Under the pieces are notes generated by a model. It was not told the DNA's origin and searched no databases. It worked only from the letters and a program-made list of their open reading frames with translations. Positions 6,975 through 11,049 of a stretch of 11,049 nt of DNA are shown piece by piece. How positions within the stretch are numbered: position 1 is the stretch's first letter; every line of letters starts with the position of its first letter. This DNA comes from an uncultured Bacilli bacterium (GTDB lineage: Bacteria > Bacillota_I > Bacilli_A > RF39 > UBA660), in contig CANNTX010000037.1 of the NCBI GenBank assembly GCA_947522695.1, positions 1 to 11,049 on the forward strand, given 5' to 3'. A program made the translations under genes and the position numbers.

Positions 6975-8112
6975 CGAACAACACCTTCTCTTGATTATAT
7001 TTTTTAATTATTAGGAATACGGTTATGGCAGATAATATGAGTGTACTTATGATGGTCATTAAAATATTTAAAGTATTAAAGTTATTTGAAAATATATCCA
7101 TAAGAATTTGAACACAGTTGACAATTGGAATTGCATAGTAAATTAAACTATCAGTTGAAATACTTAAGATGTTTGTAAATAAAGGTATCATTGATAGGTA
7201 TTGTAATATAGCAAGTTTGATTCCGGCTTCTTTAGCTGTTTTTGTATTAGCAACCAGGATGGTTGCAAGTGCTGAAATTACAAGTGATGATGCTAAACTA
7301 ACACATAATCCGATTAAAATACTTTTTGCTGATATAGATATATTTAAATTGCTAAAGGATACAAAATAATGACTTGAAATAACTAATGTTAATAATACAG
7401 ATAGAAATTCAATTATAGAAGCAGCAGCACTGGCAATAAAATTAGCTAAATATTTTCCTAATATTAATTCTTTTTGAGATATGGGAAAACTTAATATAGT
7501 TTCTAAAGTTCCGCTTTCTTTTTCGGTAACGGTTGTTGATATTGCCATTGACTGAGACGTTGATATTATTCCAGCAAAGATAAGCATAAATAGGGTTGAA
7601 TAAATTGTTACTAGAATAAAGTCGCTACCTTCTAGTTCTTTAAATTCATAATTATATTTGGCAGTTATTTCTTCATAATCAATGCCTTCTCCAGCAACGT
7701 ATGTTATTAATTCATTGTTTTTTAATGATTCAAAGTAACCTCTAATTAAACTTTGAAGTTGATAACCATCTTGACTATTATCGGTATAAAAATAATACTT
7801 TTTTTCTTCTTCGTTATAATCGATATAGGCACTGATATCTTTATCTTTATAGGACTTTTCCATTTCACTCAAATTATCATATTTAACTGTTTCTAATTGG
7901 TATTCACTACTTACGATATTTTCAATAATATTTGGCTCAAAGTCTATTCCTACCTTATATGGCTCTAATACTTGATTTTGATCAAACATTACTCCATAAA
8001 CGATGACAAAGAACATTCCAATTAAAGGCATAGCAAGTAAGGTTATAAATGTTTTTTTATCTCTAACGATAGAACGAAGTTCTTTTTTGATTGTTATTTT
8101 TATATTATTCAT
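6967..8112 (-). CDS. natB: ABC-2 type permease, NatB-like
   Basis: This 381-residue permease has the ABC-2 (ABC2_membrane_3) layout. A first membrane helix lies at about 21-43, after a basic N-terminus (KKELRSIVRDKK). A long outer loop covers about 45-160. About five further helices fall in the regions 163-185, 222-246, 263-288, 297-331 and 348-370. The typical cytoplasmic motif EKESGTLETILSFPISQKELILGKYLA begins at residue 197, where the permease couples to its ATPase. The ATG overlaps the natA stop by 8 bp (ATGAATAA), with GGAG upstream in the natA end, so translation is probably coupled. NatAB of Bacillus exports sodium, but similar permeases handle drugs, lipids or peptides, so the substrate is uncertain. 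Confidence 0.88.
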   Translation of the reverse strand: MNNIKITIKKELRSIVRDKKTFITLLAMPLIGMFFVIVYGVMFDQNQVLEPYKVGIDFEPNIIENIVSSEYQLETVKYDNLSEMEKSYKDKDISAYIDYNEEEKKYYFYTDNSQDGYQLQSLIRGYFESLKNNELITYVAGEGIDYEEITAKYNYEFKELEGSDFILVTIYSTLFMLIFAGIISTSQSMAISTTVTEKESGTLETILSFPISQKELILGKYLANFIASAAASIIEFLSVLLTLVISSHYFVSFSNLNISISAKSILIGLCVSLASSLVISALATILVANTKTAKEAGIKLAILQYLSMIPLFTNILSISTDSLIYYAIPIVNCVQILMDIFSNNFNTLNILMTIISTLILSAITVFLIIKKYNQEKVLFGD

Positions 8113-8857
8113 TGGCTTCTCCTATTAATTTTAAAAAGGCATCTCTAATGTTGGTGGTGTTAGTATTTTTTAAAATTTCTTCACTTTTTCCATAGGCGAT
8201 AACTTTACCTTTGTTAATAAGTAATAGTTTATCACAGATGTTTTCTGCTTCTTCCATGTAATGGGTTGAATACAATATGCATTTGCCTTTAGTTTTTTCT
8301 TCGTTAATAAAATCTAAAATAGTTTTACTAGAAATAACATCTAAACCACTTGTTGCTTCATCTAATATATAATATTTAGGGTTATGAACTAGGCAACGAG
8401 CAATACATGTCCTTTGGTACTGACCAGTAGATAAACTTTCAATTCTTTGATAAGCAAATGATTCCATATTAAATCTTTTAATAATATCATTTATGATTTT
8501 TTCTAATTTATCTTTAGGAACTTCGTAATATTCACCGCACATTTTTAGTAATTCATAGGGTGATATATCCTTATATAATTTAGTATTTCCTGACATGAAT
8601 GCAATATTTTTCTTAATTGTTTCATTATTTTTTTGATAGTTCATGTTGTCAATTAAAATCTCTCCACTATCTGGTTTCATAATGCCTGATATCATTCTAA
8701 GTAATGTTGTTTTTCCAGCTCCATTAGGTCCTAGAATACCTAAAACTTCTCCTTCCATAGCAGTAAATGAGATATTATTATCAGCAAGAAATGTTTCTAT
8801 TTTATTTTGATTATTTTTCTTTTGAAAACTTTTAGTTACGTTTTTTATTTCAATCAT
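8105..8857 (-). CDS. natA: ABC transporter ATP-binding protein, NatA-like
   Basis: This 250-residue protein is a complete single nucleotide-binding domain: Walker A GPNGAGKT (43-50, K49), signature LSTGQ (142-146), Walker B YYILDE (162-167) with catalytic E167, D-loop SGLD (170-173) and switch H199. The Q-loop region reads FMSGNTKLYKDISPYE, close to the 'TGNTKLY' form seen in NatA proteins, which favours that subfamily over generic drug exporters. The protein hydrolyses ATP on the inner face of the membrane to drive the NatB-like permease encoded next. The start is ATG, preceded by AAAAGGAG with 6-nt spacing. First gene of a three-gene operon with the permease and the M13 peptidase. Confidence 0.93.
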   Translation of the reverse strand: MIEIKNVTKSFQKKNNQNKIETFLADNNISFTAMEGEVLGILGPNGAGKTTLLRMISGIMKPDSGEILIDNMNYQKNNETIKKNIAFMSGNTKLYKDISPYELLKMCGEYYEVPKDKLEKIINDIIKRFNMESFAYQRIESLSTGQYQRTCIARCLVHNPKYYILDEATSGLDVISSKTILDFINEEKTKGKCILYSTHYMEEAENICDKLLLINKGKVIAYGKSEEILKNTNTTNIRDAFLKLIGEANE

Positions 8858-8875
8858 GTTAGACTCCTTTTTACT

Positions 8876-8891
8876 ATATACAAGTATATCA
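8876..8891 (-). promoter_or_regulatory. natA operon promoter overlapped by a 14-bp palindrome
   Basis: The minus strand carries an extended -10, TG-A-TATACT (8891-8883); no clear -35 is seen in the T-rich DNA upstream. The predicted start is near 8876, giving a leader of about 19 nt. A perfect inverted repeat ATATAC-AA-GTATAT (8876-8889) covers the -10 and the start point, which is where a dimeric repressor would bind. No regulator gene is present in the window, so the operator role is inferred. Confidence 0.5.
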
Positions 8892-8901
8892 TTTTATAGA
8901 T

Positions 8902-8933
8902 AAAATAAAAAGAATTATTGTGTATAATTCTTT
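8902..8933 (-). terminator. Terminator after the ClpB-like AAA+ gene
   Basis: On the minus strand AAAGAATTAT (8933-8924) pairs perfectly with ATAATTCTTT (8918-8909) around the 5-nt loop ACACA, followed by TTTATTTTA. It begins 12 nt after the TAA of the upstream gene and isolates the natA operon from it. Confidence 0.85.
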
Positions 8934-8945
8934 GTTAATAACTTG

Positions 8946-9950
8946 TTAGATTTCAACATTTTCTTGTTCTAACATGTCTTTAAATTGAACTTTAAATTTT
9001 TCAATTTCTTTCTTTAAACTATCAGGATAAATATTTTTAGCATTTTTAACTGCTTCATAAATATGTTTAATTCTTACTTCAGGTGAGTTTTCAAATACAG
9101 CGTAACTAAAAGCATTAGCAAGTAGTGTTAAAGTTATATCTGGATATCTACTAGAAATTTCGTATACTCTTTTATATTCACTTGTCATGTCTACTAAAAA
9201 TGCAAATATTTTTTCTTTTTGGAAATCTGTATAAGCAAGTTTTACACCCATTTTCTTTTCGAATTTAGGATATGTTCCCATAAGAATTTTTACAACTGTT
9301 TCAGGATCACTTTCTGCAATATCTATTTTAATAAATCTACGAAGGAACGCTCTATCTCTTAGGATGTATGCTTCATATTCTTCTGTTGTTGTTGCACCTA
9401 TCATTTTAATAGTACCACGATCTAAGAATGGTTTTAACATATTGGCAAAATCGATATTATTATTGGGATTTTTATTTACTAATAAGTGAACTTCATCAAT
9501 AAAAAGAATAGTATTCGTTTTAGTTTTTAATTCATTAAGTAATATTTCTAATCTAGCGTCGGTATTACCATTTTCGGTTGTGCTACCTAAAAGAGATGTA
9601 ATGTTGATTTTAATAATACTCCATCCTTCAAGGGCTTTAGGAATATCTCCTTTTTGGATGCGATAAGCAAGTCCTTCTACTAATGCAGTTTTACCTATAC
9701 CTGGTTTACCTGTTAATAATGCGGCTTTATCAGGAGTAATTAGGGCTAAAATCATTTCATTAATTTCTTTATCTCTTCCTATTGACGGATTCGTAATATA
9801 TTCTTTTTTAGTTAAATCTTCACCATATCTTTCAAGTACGCTTATTTTATTTTTTGGATCTGTTTCATTGTTTTTTTGTTCATCATTAATTGGTTCAGTT
9901 GTTAATGTTTCGATATTTTCATCTAAAGTTTCTAATGTTTCCACTTTCAT
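8946..9950 (-). CDS. Stand-alone AAA+ ATPase resembling the ClpB/ClpA D1 domain
   Basis: This 334-residue protein aligns by eye with the first ATPase module of ClpA/ClpB only. After an acidic ~35-residue head comes the linker LERYGEDLTKKEY, then GRDKEI, Walker A GKPGIGKT (81-88), Walker B ILFIDE (148-153), sensor 1 in IGATTTEEY and arginine fingers R204-R205 (AFLRRF). A D1-type lid with RYPDITLTLL follows. There is no Clp N-domain, no ClpB middle coiled coil, no second ATPase domain and no ClpP-binding loop. The pore loop, KYRG in ClpB, aligns as TENG (125-128), so the threading tyrosine is lost. The ATPase core looks intact, but unfolding by threading seems unlikely; its role is unknown. GGAG is only 2 nt from the ATG and 8 nt from the GTG at codon 3, which may be the true start. 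Confidence 0.88.
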   Translation of the reverse strand: MKVETLETLDENIETLTTEPINDEQKNNETDPKNKISVLERYGEDLTKKEYITNPSIGRDKEINEMILALITPDKAALLTGKPGIGKTALVEGLAYRIQKGDIPKALEGWSIIKINITSLLGSTTENGNTDARLEILLNELKTKTNTILFIDEVHLLVNKNPNNNIDFANMLKPFLDRGTIKMIGATTTEEYEAYILRDRAFLRRFIKIDIAESDPETVVKILMGTYPKFEKKMGVKLAYTDFQKEKIFAFLVDMTSEYKRVYEISSRYPDITLTLLANAFSYAVFENSPEVRIKHIYEAVKNAKNIYPDSLKKEIEKFKVQFKDMLEQENVEI

Positions 9951-9952
9951 TA

Positions 9953-9956
9953 CTCC
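9953..9956 (-). promoter_or_regulatory. RBS that questions the AAA+ gene start
   Basis: The minus strand reads AAAAGGAG-TA-ATG-AAA-GTG. With the core GGAG at 9956-9953, the spacing is 2 nt to the ATG (9950) but 8 nt to the in-frame GTG (9944-9942). The GTG fits usual spacing better; the two candidate proteins differ by two residues. Confidence 0.5.
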
Positions 9957-9972
9957 TTTTTTAACGTAGTTT

Positions 9973-10001
9973 ATTATACCTAATTGTGATTAAAATGGCA
10001 A
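9973..10001 (-). promoter_or_regulatory. Consensus sigma-A promoter of the AAA+ gene
   Basis: The minus strand has TTGCCA (10001-9996) and TATAAT (9978-9973) with 17-bp spacing, the best -35/-10 pair in the window. The predicted start near 9966 gives a leader of about 16 nt. The -35 box lies within the last codons of the yitT-type gene (stop at 9990-9992). No terminator is visible between the two genes, so read-through is also possible. Confidence 0.75.
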
Positions 10002-10895
10002 TATTTTCCTACTATAACCATTTTGGATTGCATAACAGTCATGGGCGGCAATAAATGCTTTGCTATCATATTTTAAGATTTGATATTTAAAATTATAATA
10101 TTCATCGAATGGAAGAATCACTAATAATGTTGGTTCTTTATTAATAAATATTCCACCTTTATTACCAATTTCGGTTACGCCTAATTTTAAATCGTTAACA
10201 ATGTATTTTTCTAAATTTTTCCAGTTTTTACTTTTAATATATATCATTTTGCTATCATTTACTCCTAACATGATAATATCAATCATTTTTGATGATATAG
10301 TTAGAATAAATATAGCATAGATTGTTTTGGTTATACCAAACAGGAAGGCACCACTCATTATAATAAATGTGTTAATAATACTATTGCACTGGCCAATAGG
10401 GATTTTAAAATACTTGTTTAAGATAGATGCTAATATATCTGAGCCACCTGTATTAAATCCGGAACGATATATAATACCATTAGCAATTCCAATTGATATG
10501 GAAGATACTAAAATAATCAAAAATTCATTTTTTAAATAGCCTTGAAGGCTATAAGAAAAAGTACTGGTAAATGAGATTAAAAGGGTAAATATTGCTGCGC
10601 CAACTATAGTATATATAGCCTTATCTTTACCTAGAATAAAATAAGATATTATTACTAAAACAAGTGTACATATGTTGATAATTATGGATGTTTTTAATCC
10701 GGTTAATTCTTTAATTACAATTGCTAGACCACTCATCCCACCAATAACAATACTGTTTGGTACTAAAAAGGTATTGTAAATTATTCCATATAAAAATGAT
10801 GCTAAAGTAAAAAATATAAGTCTGATAAAAAAATTTTTTCTATCTACTTCATTAATAATACTTATTTTTTTATGAAATAATTTAAATCTTTTCAT
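9990..10895 (-). CDS. YitT family membrane protein (DUF161-DUF2179)
   Basis: The protein is 301 residues from the ATG at 10895. After a short basic head it has about five or six hydrophobic segments. These include the two YitT hallmarks: a glycine-rich GGMSGLAIVIKEL block just after the first helix, and GGSDILASILNKYFKIPIGQ about 100 residues later. The last ~85 residues form the soluble DUF2179 domain (KNWKNLEKYIV…GVTEIGNKGGIF…LLVILPFDEYYNFKYQIL…AFIAAHDCYAIQNGY). YitT proteins are widespread multi-pass membrane proteins of Firmicutes with no settled biochemical function. The start is decided by AAGGTG 8 nt before the ATG. The in-frame GTG nine bases upstream is part of that ribosome binding site, so I do not use it. 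Own promoter; followed by the AAA+ gene 39 nt on. Confidence 0.92.
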   Translation of the reverse strand: MKRFKLFHKKISIINEVDRKNFFIRLIFFTLASFLYGIIYNTFLVPNSIVIGGMSGLAIVIKELTGLKTSIIINICTLVLVIISYFILGKDKAIYTIVGAAIFTLLISFTSTFSYSLQGYLKNEFLIILVSSISIGIANGIIYRSGFNTGGSDILASILNKYFKIPIGQCNSIINTFIIMSGAFLFGITKTIYAIFILTISSKMIDIIMLGVNDSKMIYIKSKNWKNLEKYIVNDLKLGVTEIGNKGGIFINKEPTLLVILPFDEYYNFKYQILKYDSKAFIAAHDCYAIQNGYSRKILPF

Positions 10896-10900
10896 ATGAT

Positions 10901-10907
10901 ACACCTT
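10901..10907 (-). promoter_or_regulatory. RBS fixing the yitT-type start
   Basis: AAGGTGT on the minus strand (10907-10901) lies 8 nt from the ATG at 10895-10893. The in-frame GTG (10904-10902) that would lengthen the protein by three residues falls within this site and cannot sensibly be the start. Confidence 0.7.
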
Positions 10908-10931
10908 ATTATAATATTACTATTTTTTTGA

Positions 10932-10937
10932 ATTATA
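10932..10937 (-). promoter_or_regulatory. -10 box of the yitT-type gene
   Basis: A perfect TATAAT on the minus strand (10937-10932) lies just after the tuf terminator, with a predicted start near 10925 and a ~30-nt leader. The -35 position is poor and falls in the terminator stem. A second TATAAT closer to the gene (10913-10908) would start transcription within the ribosome binding site, so it is less likely. Confidence 0.45.
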
Positions 10938-10943
10938 GTAAAG

Positions 10944-10966
10944 AAAAAAACACCCAAAGGTGTTTT
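10944..10966 (-). terminator. Terminator of tuf
   Basis: On the minus strand AAAACACC (10966-10959) pairs with GGTGTTTT (10954-10947) around the loop TTTG, and the T tract continues to 10944. It begins 9 nt after the tuf stop codon and ends that transcript before the yitT-type gene. Confidence 0.9.
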
Positions 10967-10974
10967 AAATGTTA

Positions 10975-11049
10975 TTATTCAATGATTTCAGTAACTGTAC
11001 CAGCACCAACTGTACGTCCACCTTCACGAATTGAGAACTTAGTTCCGTT
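10975..11049 (-). CDS. tuf: Elongation factor Tu, C-terminal 24 residues (cut by window edge)
   Basis: The minus-strand frame reads NGTKFSIREGGRTVGAGTVTEIIE followed by TAA (10977-10975). This is the highly conserved end of EF-Tu domain 3, which helps hold aminoacyl-tRNA and bind EF-Ts. The 5' part lies beyond the right edge. The variant with TKFSIREGG is common in Bacilli and Mollicutes and is one of the few taxonomic hints in the window. A strong terminator follows directly, so tuf is the last gene of its operon. Confidence 0.95.
   Translation of the reverse strand, partial: NGTKFSIREGGRTVGAGTVTEIIE

Noticed and set aside
6967..8857. Possible lantibiotic or bacteriocin immunity transporter
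   Set aside because: No precursor peptide, LanB/LanC-type enzyme or histidine kinase is present. The Q-loop text fits NatA better, so only a generic peptide link is proposed.
10327..10539. Plus-strand 70-codon frame inside the yitT-type gene
   Set aside because: Antisense shadow of a clear membrane protein gene, with no ribosome binding site or family resemblance. The same holds for the other short antisense frames within tex, natB and the M13 gene.
10908..10913. TATAAT immediately before the yitT-type ribosome binding site
   Set aside because: It would start transcription within or after the AAGG site, leaving no RBS. The upstream -10 at 10932-10937 fits better.

Overview
The window is a compact, very AT-rich stretch of bacterial chromosome with nine protein genes (one cut by the right edge), one tRNA gene and almost no spare DNA. 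The tuf C-terminus (…REGGRTVGAGTVTEIIE), the low GC, the mnmL/ytqA-type and yitT-type genes and the short sigma-A-like promoters all point to a low-GC Gram-positive, most likely an uncultured Bacilli lineage close to Erysipelotrichia, RF39 or Mollicutes relatives. This placement is an inference from sequence style and not a phylogeny. Every stop codon seen is TAA or TAG, and Trp is encoded by TGG.

Layout from left to right. (1) Bases 1-130 look like the outer end of an IS256-type insertion sequence that continues off the left edge (weak call). (2) A tRNA-Gly(TCC) gene on the minus strand has its own promoter and a strong terminator. (3) tex, encoding an S1-domain RNA-binding protein, is on the minus strand. 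(4) A large uncharacterised membrane-anchored protein is also on the minus strand. (5) It is divergent from a plus-strand radical-SAM gene of the YtqA/MnmL (TIGR01212) family, with only 65 bp between the two ATG start codons. (6) A shared bidirectional terminator separates the radical-SAM gene from a convergent minus-strand operon: natA-like ABC ATPase, natB-like ABC-2 permease and a membrane-anchored M13 (neprilysin/PepO) zinc peptidase, each joined to the next by an 8-bp overlap. (7) A single-domain ClpB-D1-like AAA+ protein follows, with its own consensus promoter. (8) A YitT-family membrane protein comes next. (9) The last 25 codons of tuf lie at the right edge, with their terminator.

Functionally most of this is core housekeeping: translation (tRNA-Gly, EF-Tu, tRNA wobble modification) and RNA metabolism (Tex). 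The less ordinary parts are the translationally coupled NatAB-M13 peptidase operon with a perfect 14-bp palindrome on its promoter, the stand-alone ClpB-D1-like ATPase whose aromatic pore-loop residue is replaced by an acidic residue, and the unrecognised three-module membrane protein. A recurring feature is extended -10 promoters (TGN-TANANT) with very short leaders at four genes. I found no CRISPR array, integron, phage module or other clearly new multigene system.
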